The translations under genes were made by a program, and so were the position numbers. Below are positions 43,770-55,439 of a stretch of 64,000 bases of DNA, in pieces; the first letter of the stretch is position 1; the number at the start of each line of letters is the position of its first letter. The stretch is from the NCBI GenBank assembly GCA_963853835.1, contig OY970823.1, positions 67,837,845 through 67,901,844 of the forward strand, written 5' to 3'. The notes under the pieces are model-generated. The model searched no databases. It was not told the DNA's origin and was given only the letters and a program-made list of their open reading frames with translations. Source of the DNA: Calendula officinalis (lineage: Eukaryota; Streptophyta; Magnoliopsida; Asterales; Asteraceae).

Positions 43770-46670
43770 AACCCGATATTTAAAACTCGGGTTAGACTAC
43801 CAGAAAACAGAAAATATGCCGTGTTTAATCACACGGGTTAAATGGTAAATTATGAATCGTTTCGAAATAGATTGGTTAATTGTTTTAGGGTTAGACTACT
43901 GACTAGGATGGTTAAACACTTGAATTAATTGTGAACTAGATTTTTTATTATCTTTCCCTTTTAATCCTATCTTTATATATATTAAAAAGAAGGTTTTTTT
44001 GAAATCTTTAAAGCCATGTCATAATGGCACATCATACCTTATACAATGTATGAAGCCACTTGGCACTTAAATGCCAAGTCATCATTGTCACCTAAAAGTC
44101 CACATATGCACTTTTAAGCCACCTCACTTTTATTGACATTTATAAGAACCCATTCCTATATTTTACAAAATGTAAATACTTGTAGATCTTTTCTATTTCA
44201 TGTTATACGATACAATACTTGGTTATATTTTTTGATGATTGCTATTGTTAAAACTGACAGCTACATTAAGTTTTAATTTATGATAATCAGTGTCAAATAA
44301 AATTCTTTATTTTATATATATTAAACCAAGGTTTTTTTTTTGAAATCTTTACATGTCATATCATAATAGCACATCATTCCTTATGACATGTATGAGGCTT
44401 ATGTGTACACTAGATATCTACGTGTCATCACGCTTATGTGGATACGTATAATCAATGAGATATTTAGTTATGTGTAATAAAATTGCATTAAGGCACCAAT
44501 TAAAAGCTTATTTATGTCTAACCGTCATGGTGTATGTGAAATTAATGACATATTAAAAGCCATGTAACTTGTGTGTGTCTACTCTATATATTTTCGTTCT
44601 AACAAGTAGTCTTTTGGCATGTTCAAATGTATAAATTATCATTATGGATAACTTACTAGTTATAAAATCAATTTTATAATGACATTAATTACAATATATT
44701 TTGTCCATAATTGATTTATTATGAGCTTCTAATTACAATATATTGTGTCCAAAATTGATTTATTATGAGCTTCTAATTACAATATATTGTGTCCAAAATT
44801 GATTTATTATGAGCTTTTAATTACAATATATTGTGTCTACAACTATTACAGGTGCGATGTTATTATGAATTTCACGAAAATAGTTGATTTATTACTCTGA
44901 CTCATTTAATTGAGTGTTACACTGTTACTTTACTTACTTTAGTATAACACCTTTTGGCAACCAAAAACCATATGTAGTGTATTTTGATTACTATCATATC
45001 ATGTGAAAAAAATGCATTTATACCTATATCTAACTTTTGATAAATCTTTATTCCACACCTGCGTTTTACTTCAAGTTGGATACCTCCACTTTTTCAAATC
45101 AAGTTCCTATACGATATAGCTTAATTCCCGTGAAATGTGGCTCATTACATAGCTTATTTTCCTAAATTTAAACATTATGGCATAATACTAAAGTCGGTTT
45201 CCTTTTTCAATGTAAGCGTTAGATAGTGATTTTGATCCCTAATTATTAGCATATTCGATTTAATTCTTAGCTGATTGTCGTTCCTCTTTATTTTCAATCC
45301 ACCCTTCACAGCTTCACTGACTCTGCTTATGCCATCGTCGCCAACACAAATATTATCGGTAGTAGGAGTTATTGGTAAAGTGCCGACACTGGCTCGGTAG
45401 CCTGTGTATCTAATTGCAATACCAAGTGGCCCCTAAATAGACAATGTTAACCAACTAAATGGAGCCAAATTCTTTTCCATTTCGGTTGGTAGCATTTCTA
45501 ATAATACCATAATAATGTTAGCAAAGTGATTACCACAAATATTTTCACGTTTCAGTCGGATTGATTTTCGTCTGTTACCACATGTTGCAGGTTAGAGAAA
45601 ACTTTTATGCAATGATTGGAAGTAAGCGATGCTAATATTTTTTGAGTTTCATGAGGGAAATAAGTCAAAACAACCTTGTGGGCCCTACTTATTTAGCCCA
45701 GCATCCACTGTTTGATCAGGTATGTGGGGTTACATGTTATTTTTAATGGGCGAGGTTGACCCATTTGAGTAAATGATTGTCGTAGATGAAATTGGTTAAT
45801 GCTTGGTCTGGTTCAGCTACCAATGTGACACTATTACACCATGATCGTCACCATATTATTCACTTGGCAAGATGGTTCATCTTTTGTAACACAACTACTA
45901 TCTGAATGCAATTTATGTGAATTTTATGCATTTTACACTATATCCCTTTTGACCCATGTAACTCAATTAAATACACTAATCTATTTGACCAATTTACCTC
46001 ATCTAACCTGTTTAATTTGCAATTTGTTTATGTAGATGTTCAATTTTCATTTGCAATTTTGTGGTTGTTTATGTTCAGATGAATTAGGGTTTATGTGTTT
46101 GCATTAATTTTCAATTAAGAATGTATATTTGATGATAACGAGACAAATTTCAAACATGTTTACTTGATTTGTTGCTAGAGCTTATAATCATGGGCATTTT
46201 GAGATCAAGAAGATCATGGATTGCAAGTTTCCTGATTGTATTGTTGAAGGACTAAAGATATTTACAAAAAATTTAAATAAATTTTATAAATAGAAAATTA
46301 AAAAAAATTAAAAAAATTAAAAAAACACCCCTCATTATGATATAGAAGTAATTACTTTATATCCCACCCCAGTTTCACATCCTATTTTTAACCATGCCAC
46401 ACTAGAAATTGTTGGTAAGAAAATAAAACTTCTAGGAGCTTACGTTGGTTGAGGTGGGTGATCTCACTATAAACTTGTATTTACCTTCGTTTCATGATTA
46501 TGTGCTATGTTTCATGAATTGCTATTGCTTTGAGATAAACTTGTTTATTTGATGATGTGATAAGTGTTGTGTATTTTAAATTCATCCTGAACTGAGATAT
46601 GGATGTTGAGTAACCGAGCTAAGTACCATATCATTATGTGTTGATCTGCGTACATGAGTTATGTTTATGA
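43770..46670. other. AT-rich intergenic DNA with related repeat pairs
   Basis: No gene. 43975-44065 and 44312-44400 are related (TATATATATTAA, GGTTTTTTTGAAATCTTTA, CATAATRGCACATCAT) and resemble Helitron 5' starts (TCTTTATATATATTAAA). The remainder shows only chance ORFs such as 45841-46035. Confidence 0.4.
44690..44837. repeat. 44-bp tandem repeat, about 3.4 units
   Basis: Units of the type AATTACAATATATTGTGTCC followed by AAAATTGATTTATTATGAGCTTCT are repeated head to tail; the two central units are identical by eye. Confidence 0.9.
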
Positions 46671-46674
46671 GTTA

Positions 46675-46703
46675 CTAGCCTATAACCCATGATGAATCAC
46701 GGG
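46675..46703 (-). mobile_element. Helitron-like 3' terminus, degenerate
   Basis: On the minus strand CCCGTGATTCATCATGGG, a hairpin, is followed by TTATAGG and CTAG, then T. Confidence 0.4.
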
Positions 46704-46893
46704 CGGCTTATAAAATTCGTTATAATCTTTTACTTAATTAAGAATATTTAATTCATTGAAAATTATGTTCTTGATATTTACATAAACGCTCCTTAACCCG
46801 AGCCCTCCAACAACCGCTTGCATTGTTCTAGCTAAGAATAGTTGTTTAGTCCTATAAATCGGTTTCCAAAACCGTGTGCGAAGAATTATAATC

Positions 46894-47163
46894 TCATGTC
46901 CCCACATTTTGATCTCTTCCTAAAAACTCTTGGACTGTGCCATTGGTTTGTTCGGCCCATACAGTTGCAAAAAATAGATCCATAAATTCTCCAAATGTCA
47001 TAATGGGTTCTTTAGAGTTGTATGATGTTTCAAGAATCTCAGTGATTTCAATGGAGTACTCGAGTGCATTGAGCTCAAAAAATCGAATCGAACTGAAAAT
47101 TAAGCAAACTGCACCCTTGATACTATGATTTAGTTGGAAGCATGGTTTCTCTGACTGAAACAT
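46894..47163 (-). CDS. unidentified 89-codon ORF
   Basis: A minus-strand frame from ATG 47161-47163 with non-repetitive, plausible composition (aromatic- and glutamate-rich, e.g. GEFMDLFFATVWAEQTNG). I do not recognise the family. It could be an exon or gene relic just downstream of the helicase pseudogene, or chance. No splice context was resolved. Confidence 0.2.
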   Translation of the reverse strand: MFQSEKPCFQLNHSIKGAVCLIFSSIRFFELNALEYSIEITEILETSYNSKEPIMTFGEFMDLFFATVWAEQTNGTVQEFLGRDQNVGT

Positions 47164-47609
47164 TGGTCATTCAGAGCGGACAAGTTATAGTATAACTTTT
47201 CAAATTCTCCACCTCCAAGCTTAGGAAGACCAGTCTTAAATCATGCATTCTCAGAGATGCATTTAAATAAAACAAATCAGATTTACCACCCCATGCACTT
47301 GAACATAACGGGTCAATTGGGTTATCTTAAATAAATTTGGGTCATCAAATTGTTATGCAATGAAAAGTTGTACCAAGAGTATTATAGTAATTTTGTTTTT
47401 GAATTGGATTTCACAGCTACCCCTAATGACAAAAACCACATTTCTGTATATGCTTAAGCAATTAATCCTAATGTGATTAATCCAAAATCTGACTCCCTAT
47501 AAACTGCAAAACTGAAGGACGTTAATTAGCTGCAACTGTTACTAGAACAAAATTAAAGAATCTGATTAAATGGAAATTTAATAAATAATACAACAGCAAT
47601 ATTAGCGCT

Positions 47610-50063
47610 TTATTCTACTTGAAGACTTGAACCCGATCTTCGCTTCTTGTATGTTTCCGTTTCAACACTCTCTTTTAGTTTCTCCAGAGCTGAGTCAGCA
47701 TAAATATATAAATAAATAAAACAAAGAGGTCTAACATTTAGGCCAAGAAAGTCAAAGGTTGCAAGTCAAAACAGCAGCTTTGATTTAGTTGGGTTTATCT
47801 AAAGGTATGAGATAAGAAGCATTAATAGTTGTCAAAATTTTACTTCATTTAATGCATTTTTCACTATGTTTGGAAACAATTTGTTCAATTAATGTTTCTT
47901 ATCTCATGCCCTTAAACCCTTCTTTTTTATAGAAAGATAAAACAATATTGCATTTATGTTGCAATAAGTTCACATGAATATACACAAGCGATAAATAAAC
48001 TAGAGTAAATTACACAAATCAACCTTGTCGTTTGCAAAAAGTTTCACGTTTGCTCCTTTAGTTAAAAAAATTACAGCAATAGTCCTTAAGTATCGCACCT
48101 TGTCACGATTTTAGTCCTTAACTCAAACGTCCATCCTACACACCGCTAAAATCACTTTCTGTTGTGTTGTGTGTTGGACGGAAGTTTGAGTTAAGGACCA
48201 AAAGTGTGACAAGGGGCGATACTTAAGGACTATTTATGTAATTTTTGAAACTTGAGTAGCAACAGTGAGAGTTTTGACAAACTACAAGGACCATTACTAG
48301 AATAAATTAAAATTACCAGCATTATAGGTGGATGGAAGAGACTCTACTGAATCCAATGAAACTGTATGAAGAGGACAAGAATCAATATCAGCTTTCTTTA
48401 AGAGCTTTTTAAACTGCTTGACCTGATACAAAAAGCAGCAAAATGAATAAAAATTCGATAATTAAACAAATATTAAATAAATGGAGTAAATAAAATACCT
48501 CATCTTGATGTAACAAGGTGAAACACTAGCCAGAATTCCCTGCTCTTGCAGTACGGCCAGCACGATGAATATATGTTTTAATATATGGAGGTTTATCATA
48601 ATTAATTACATTTCTAACCCCTTCAACATCCATTCCACATGTCATTGCATCAGAAGAAACAACTACTTGTATTCCGAAATGCCCTCAATGTCTTGCTGTA
48701 ATACCAAAATTCATCATTATATTTCAAACAAGCCATATTCATTTATCTCACAGTTTGATGTTGATGACCAGAATATTCCTTGATTTTGATTCCTAAATCT
48801 CCAAAAAAAACATAAGTGAAGTGCATAATCTGTGAGTTGACTCAACTGATGATGTGAAAACAATGCACTTTTCACCTTGTAAACTCTGTAACAGTGCAAC
48901 CAGGTACAAAGGCTTCAACTTTGGTTCACAAACCTGCATATATAAACGGATTTTAATGCCATTTATGATGGATGATGTAAAACTAGTTATTATGAGATCG
49001 ATCATACCAATTTAAATGAATCCAAATGTTCCGGAAGCTGGTATCTTATTTTTCCAGTTGTCAAGAATAATGGATGGTGCAGATCAAGTTGAGCAAGCTT
49101 GCTTGGATCTTGGGTTAGTGTAGCAGATAAAACCATCTTCACAAGCCTCGGGTATGCTTTACTTTTAAATCATCTCTCTACACCACTGCAACAATTTAAT
49201 AAAAACTACGCGTCCTTATATTATATATCCAAAATAATCCTTTAAATATTTAAAAAACTGATACTTACACTCTCCTTACAGTCTTTAAGGAGCCAAAAGT
49301 AGAAGGAAATGGTGTGCTGGCATAATTAAAGAGGCCATCAATACTAGAGCTGGTACACTGAAGAACTGTAGGAAGCCATGATTGATATGACTCTCTGAGC
49401 AATCTATCAGTTTCATCAACTACCTGAATTACAAACAAAAACTCTAACCATACACAAACTGACAAAAGTAACCACAAAATCTCAATAACTGATTTACCAG
49501 AAATCGGAGATGCTCAAGTGTAAAACCCTTGGTGTTGTTAATATGATCCATTAGTCTTCCAGGTGTTGCTACTAATATATCTACAGCACTTTTTAACTCA
49601 ACAGAACGATATTCAGGGTCATAGCAGATGCCAGTTTTGGTCTCTCAATCAGCATTGAAATCTCATCTGCTATTGAAGAATGGCCAACTGCCAAATCAAC
49701 AGATAACCCAACTGCAGGTGCAATTGTGGCAAAAACATCCCTAACCTAAGAAGAAAATTGCAAGAACAGTTAACCCACATTCATGTAATTGATTCAGTTG
49801 TGAAAGCATTTTTTGTTATTATTATGGAATGATATGTTTAACCTGCAAAACTAGATCACGAGTTGGCAGAACAATTAAAGCTCCAAGACATTTGACAGCA
49901 CGAGTTGAGAGTGTTTGTACTGTGCATAAGCTAGGGACTTCCAGTAGGTGAATTCACACAAATGTCTCTCTCAAAGGATCCAGGTCCCATAGTCTCTTGC
50001 CAAACTGCCACTTGAACAGGAAAAAGTGAATCAATTCCACTACTGCACAAAGCACCTTCCAGC
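47610..50063 (-). pseudogene. DEAD-box RNA helicase pseudogene (RH1/DDX51-Dbp6 type), exons 2 to last
   Basis: From exon 2 (acceptor at 50064/50063) the minus strand reads, across several frames and introns, SLFPVQVAVWQETMGPGSFE (Q motif area), SPTGS with the following G-K-T lost, ATPGRLMDHINNTKGFTLEH (about 49500-49580), VVDETDR (motif II, about 49430), KMVLSATLTQDPSK (motif III, about 49130), KCIVFTSSVEST (motif IV), GMDVEGVRNVINYD (motif V), YIHRAGRTARAG (motif VI, about 48550) and the C-terminal LEKLKESVE ending at 47610. This order and the DETD box match plant RH1, a putative nucleolar ribosome-biogenesis helicase. Lesions: 7-bp loss in the P-loop at 49936/49937, a stop right after motif VI, frame breaks near 48690 and 48790, and a MITE in an intron. 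It cannot bind ATP or be translated through. Confidence 0.9.
48004..48307. mobile_element. foldback MITE, GAGTAAATTACA family, in an intron of the helicase pseudogene
   Basis: Inverted arms of about 130 bp meet near 48160: ATAGTCCTTAAGTATCGC and CCTTAACTCAAACNTCC occur on both arms. The terminal GAGTAAATTACA matches the Pack-MULE-like element at 69. Total 304 bp, almost all TIR. Confidence 0.8.
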
Positions 50064-50169
50064 CTAAATTTAATTTTCCAACAAAAAACGAATAAGCAAC
50101 AAGCTCAGATAAATCAACGTATGTGGACTTTAATCTAACTGTAACAAACTCAGATTCCGTTGTAGAATT

Positions 50170-51273
50170 TGTAGGGATTTACTACAGCGACTGATCAACC
50201 ACTTGGGTCGACCTCCTAGTATACTTGGTTCGAACTTGTTCTTGACCGGTTAAAACCAACTAACTGATTTAATCCCTAAATGCGGAACTGAGATTAAACC
50301 TAATCCTTAAATCCTAAAGGATTGGGATGTTGGAAATCTAGATTAGGTTAACAAGAAAGAAACCTTGTACGAAAAACTCGAACACACACAATGAATGTGT
50401 GTTCGTCGAACACTCACCAAGGGTTCTTGGTGTTCTCGTCCGTCGAACAAGAGGAGAAGGAGGAAGAGTGTTCCATGAATCATACCTTAGGTTAATGCTT
50501 AAGATAAGTCCACCGATGATGAACACGACGAACGATCCTCTAGATGATCACTTGCAACGATCTTGGATCTTCAAGACTTGAAGAACACGAAGAACGAATG
50601 AAGAACACGAAGAACGAAGAACACCAAACTTGGTGTTCTTGGGGTGTTCGGCCGAAACCAAAGAAATAGGGAGGCTAGGGTTTCGAAATAGTGATCAAGG
50701 AATAAGGGAACCCCATGCATTCTATTTATAATAGAAAGACTTTCACTTAGGGCCCTTCTAGTTTAATTAAGATTAATTTCTTAATTAAACTTATCTCTTA
50801 CACTTTAAACCCTTATAGTTTTACTAGTTTATTATTGTTGCACTTAACTATCAAATGTCTAGTATTAACACACTAATAATTCGGTACCCATATACACGAA
50901 TTATATATACTTGTATTTATACTTTTAATAGTTAATTATATAATAACCTTCATATAATTTACACAATAATATTATCCAATTACTATATGATTTAATAGCT
51001 TTAAATCATATACCTTTAATTAACACATTGTATATTTACTCAACTAGTAAATGTACAACTACTTGTATTAATTAGTTAGTTGAACTAATCTAGTAATAAG
51101 TTAAACTTAACTTAATACTTAACTGATTCATAATGACTATTATGAATCATTCCTCTTCGTAGTATCGTTGCATAACTTGCTCGTATTACATGCACTCACC
51201 GGTGTGACCCTTAAGTGTTTCGTAGGCATGGATGTATCATCATAGGTTGACTAACTGTGCACATAATTCCTCA
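50170..51273 (-). repeat. 3' LTR of the Gag-only element
   Basis: TGTAGGGATTT...ATTCCTCA, 1104 bp. Longer than the 5' LTR by about 200 bp around 50575-50790 that the other LTR lacks, and missing about 30 bp near 50230. Confidence 0.9.
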
Positions 51274-51693
51274 GACTCCCACTTGTGCAAGTTTGTAACC
51301 TTTGTCTTAATGATACGAGCTACAGTGGCCTTCTAGATGGGCATGTAGGTAATCAACCCCATAAAAACAACTTATGTAAACCTGGTATAGTTTTATGAAA
51401 AACTCTTAATAGCGTCTCCTAGTAAAGAACACTCTGTCTTTACTTCTTGGGTAACGTTGTTAGGCTTATCCCTTACAGCACGATATTTGTGATAACGAAT
51501 ACGAGCATGGTAGAAAATATCAACTCCTGTATTCGAAATCATTTTATGACTTCTTGATTCAAACTACTGTGATAAACGACAAAGAACAGATCAGTTCGTT
51601 TGGGCACGGCCGTGCACTTGTCAGTTTCTCATCATGTCAAAGGACCTATAAATATCTCTCCTAAAGAGGAGGTGCAATTACCATCTTGTTATA

Positions 51694-52415
51694 CTTCCTC
51701 TGATTCAAAATAAGTGATACACTTTCCTTTTTGAGGTGTATCAAAATAAGTGATACACTTTGGAAAATTACCTTGTTTGGCAAAAACTAGTGGGACCCAC
51801 ACCCACTAACTATCTATTTTAACGAAGTGAAATGACCATTTTACCCTTACTTTTACTTTTAAACATCATTAATCTCACTTTATTCAAAAAATGTGGGACC
51901 CATTATCCACTAGAGGTGCACAAAATAACCGAAACCGAAACCGAAACCGGTACCCGAACCGCAACCGAAACCGGTCAAAACCGGTTTTGACCATAACCGG
52001 TTCGGTTATTGAATAACCGATCGGTTAGTAACCGGTTGGGGGTTTTATGGTTCGAACCGGTTAGTAACCGGTTAACCGAACCGGTTTTGACTCGAAACCG
52101 ACCGCAAATTTGGTCAACACACCGGTTTTGACCGGTTAACCGGTTTGTAACCGAAACCGAACCGGTTACAATACCCCTTACACCGGTTAGAGTTTTCGAG
52201 TCCCCAAAGAAACCGGTTAACCGAAAACCGGTTATTACGAGCGTTGACCAAAACCGGTTACGGTCAAAACCGAAACCGGTTTTTGGCCTAACCGGTTTTT
52301 GTGCATCTCTATTATCCACTAACCATCCAATTAATCTAATTTAATCATCATTATAAACTTTTGCCTCAAAAAGCGTGAAATCCAAAGTGTATCACTTATA
52401 TTGAATCGGAGGAAG
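51694..52415. mobile_element. Stowaway-like MITE interrupted by a hAT element
   Basis: CTTCCTCTGATTCAAAATAA at the left and its near-inverse at the right, TA flanks. Removing 51911-52319 restores a ~313-bp Stowaway. Confidence 0.9.
51911..52311. mobile_element. nonautonomous hAT element made of AACCGGTT words
   Basis: TAGAGGTGCACAAAA / TTTTGTGCATCTCTA TIRs, perfect 8-bp duplication TTATCCAC (51903-51910, 52312-52319), 401 bp. The interior is almost wholly AACCGGTT, ACCGAAACC and their complements. The minus-strand ORF over it is a chance frame. Confidence 0.95.
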
Positions 52416-54420
52416 TATTTCGATTTAAAATACAACTTCCTTTGTACCCATTACCGCCTCGTATGACAAACGTATTTCAGAATTGTCTGAGTTGAACCAA
52501 AGCACATTAGTCATCGTATCCTAAACCAAATACCTAAGGCTTAAGGACAATCCTAGTGAACAATACTTTTGAACTTTTCAACCACGAAGTATTGTCACGG
52601 TGGTCTATCCAATATTCGTTGAGCCTCCAACAGAATATCACCGATATTTGGTTTACACAAAACTTGTGTAGCTATCTTCGAAGAGCTTCGAATCTACCAC
52701 CAAATACCGCGATGACGTTAGCATCCCATCGAGGTTCCCACCAAGACGAGTAGTCACGGATTTTTGTATCTTTTTTTGAATAAATAGACTTTTATTCATG
52801 GATGATGTAAAACATACAAAGTCTGAATAAAAATGATACTAACTCATGTACTATTCCTCACTTGACATAGATACTGAATTATTACTGGATCATTACTTAT
52901 TTCTTTCGTTCGTGTTGATTACTTAATGATTCTTACAAAATTAATTATAACTTTATCACTAAACCAATCATCCCTATTAAATTAAAGACATAAGATGAGT
53001 ATTTAGGAATACTATTACTTTTGCCTTTGCTAGATATTATTCTTGCAACAATCTAGAATATATTCTAGTCTTGTCTTTTATGCAATTCGGTAAACATAGG
53101 AGGATTGGAAATTAACTCCTTAGTTTCTTGAATTCATAAAATTTTCCTTGTAACTAAAGCTTCTTTTAGTTACTTGATTTGTAGATATTCTTACTAGTTA
53201 AAGAAATTTCCTTAAATGATTGTGTTATCCACTGAAGTGTTAACAACCTATTAGATATGCAATAATTAATCACAAGACTTGTGATCACGCTATTAGGTTT
53301 GCAATAATCTAATTAATGATCATTTATTTCTCTTAACTCTTTGGCTAACGACTTGGTAAAACCTTGTTGTTAATGTCTTACTAACTTACTGAATTCATCA
53401 ACATCTTTAATGAATTACGTTAGTCTTTAGCTCCCACTTACTTTTATGGAATTTAAGCATCTCTTTAAACTACTTTGACCTCGTCAATAACTTGTAGTTT
53501 TAATCCTTTTAAGAATTCTATCAATAACTAAGATCATCCTTTGAATTTGCGAATATCCAACATTCCTGTTTAGGGAATTATGATCTTTATTGATTACTGT
53601 ATCTAACAAGTATGAAACACTTAAAACGATACTTCCAATTCTTAAATACACTAGTATTCTTTAAGAACTTTATTTAATGCCAAAGTCATCACTTGGATTT
53701 CTCAAATATCCATTATTCCTATTAGGGAATTATGACTCGATTAAATATTGTATTTATTACAAGTATAAGAGACTTGCAATAATACCTTTTAATTCTTAAA
53801 TACTTTTAATATAGTTTGTCCCTTTTAAGAGTCATTTAATGTCTAAGTCATTTTACTTGGATTATGCGAATATCCAGTTATTCCTATTAGAGAATTATGA
53901 TTTCATTAAATTCTTTACTACAAGTATAAAAGACTTATAATAATACTCTTAAAGTCCATCTTGATTATATCCAATACAACCATACTATATTAATACTGAT
54001 ACTTTAAAACTTTCTATCATAAGTAATGACTATTACTTAAAATGTTTTAACTAAGTTCAATAACTCTTGAACCTTATGCTTCCATAATACTCTTAAATAC
54101 TTTCATTAGAAAAACTTTCTAATTCTTAGCATCTAAATACCTTGAGCTATCAAAACATTATTTATACAAAAAACAAACAAATATATATAAACATGAAATA
54201 TAAGTAAATCAAAACTTGACTTACAATCTAGTCATAAACCTTGACTAGTGTAATTATCACACATGCACACAATATAATTCAACCATGGATTCGAAATTTA
54301 ATTAAAACCAAAATAAAACTTGTTTTAACAAAAATAAAATTATCCAAACAATAAAGTAAAATTGTTTAAAACGAATCCACAAAATACTGAATTATAAAAA
54401 CTTGGTGCTCGTGGGATCAT
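52416..54420. other. noncoding interior of the Gag-only element
   Basis: AT-rich with no ORF of interest. 53545-53960 holds three degenerate direct repeats of about 160-175 bp, each with CGAATATCCA, ATTCCT, AGGGAATTATGA and ACAAGTATRARA in the same order. Confidence 0.6.
53545..53960. repeat. degenerate direct repeats of about 165 bp, three units
   Basis: The words AATATCCA, TTCCTRTTAGGGAATTATGA and ACAAGTATAARAGACTT recur at about 53545, 53705 and 53870. Confidence 0.65.
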
Positions 54421-54596
54421 CACCATCTCATGCCGGTCACTATCACTTTCCATCTCCTCCTGCAATAAACGATTGCAAAAGTTAGATTACTCGTAACGTA
54501 CTTTACAAGTATCTTAAAGTGATTAAGAAGTGTGGTTGTGTTACCTGAGGAACTTGCGTTTCCTCCACTACCACTTGCACCCTTTGGACAATTCCT

Positions 54597-55430
54597 TTAC
54601 CAATGCCCAGCCTCACCACACTTGAAGCACCGGTTCTCGGTCCTCGCGGTGTTAGGCTTAACCTTCTTGACCTTTTGTTTGATACCTTTACCATTTGGCA
54701 CTCCTTGGTTAGGATAGGTTTTACCCTTTCCTTTACCACCATGCTCTTTTCTCTTCTTCCCACCGCCACCGCCATTACCGATCAAGAGAACGTCCTTAGA
54801 TTTGGTCCCCAAACTCAAATCAGCTGTCTTGAGCATGGAATGTAGCTCAGCAATGGATTTCTCCATATTATGCATGTTGTAGTTGACCACAAAAGACTTG
54901 TAGTCATCAGACAACGAGTTGAGTATAGTATCTGTTGTCATTTGCAACGGTATGGGGTGACCAAGTCTAGCGAGGTGCTCCATGTGTCCCTTCATTTTCA
55001 TGACGTGGGCACTCACCGGCGTTCCTTTGACCATCTTGCAAGAGTTGAAGGCTCGATTGATGTCAAACCTCTCAGTGCGAGCTTGTTCTTGAAATGAATC
55101 CCTAAGTTGCTGGATCATCTCAAATGCAGGCACATCCATAAGTCCCGCTTGTAACTCAGGACTCATAGTGGCGAGCATCAGACAGCTCACATCGAGTGCA
55201 TCACTGACATGCTTATCATAAGCTTGCCTCATTTCAGCTCTGGCATTAACAGCAGGGGTGTTTAGTACTGCTCTCTCCAAGACATACCACTTTCTCTCAT
55301 GCCTGAGCACAATACGAAGGTTGCGCTCCCAGTTGAGAAAGTTTGACCCAGTCAACTTGTCCTTTTCGAGGATTGAGCGAAGTGAGAGATTGTTGGTACT
55401 TGTTGTCGCGATTGCGTTTGTTGCTGCCAT
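54597..55430 (-). pseudogene. gag: Copia-type Gag, cut inside its zinc knuckle
   Basis: 277 codons from ATG 55428-55430. UBN2-type capsid: LTGSNFLNWERNLRIVLRHE near residue 27, GTPVSAHVMKMKGHMEHLAR about 136-155, then a glycine/lysine-rich basic stretch and the knuckle CFKCGEAGHW. A TAA stop immediately follows; the same frame goes on with RNCPKG, i.e. the last cysteine of the CCHC box, so the stop is a recent nonsense change. The frame closes near 54430 without a protease. Gag would package element RNA; here it is truncated. Confidence 0.85.
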
Positions 55431-55439
55431 CTACAAATC

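Noticed and set aside
51975..52319. 114-codon minus-strand ORF rich in T/G/N/R
   Set aside because: It is a translation of AACCGGTT repeats inside a hAT element.
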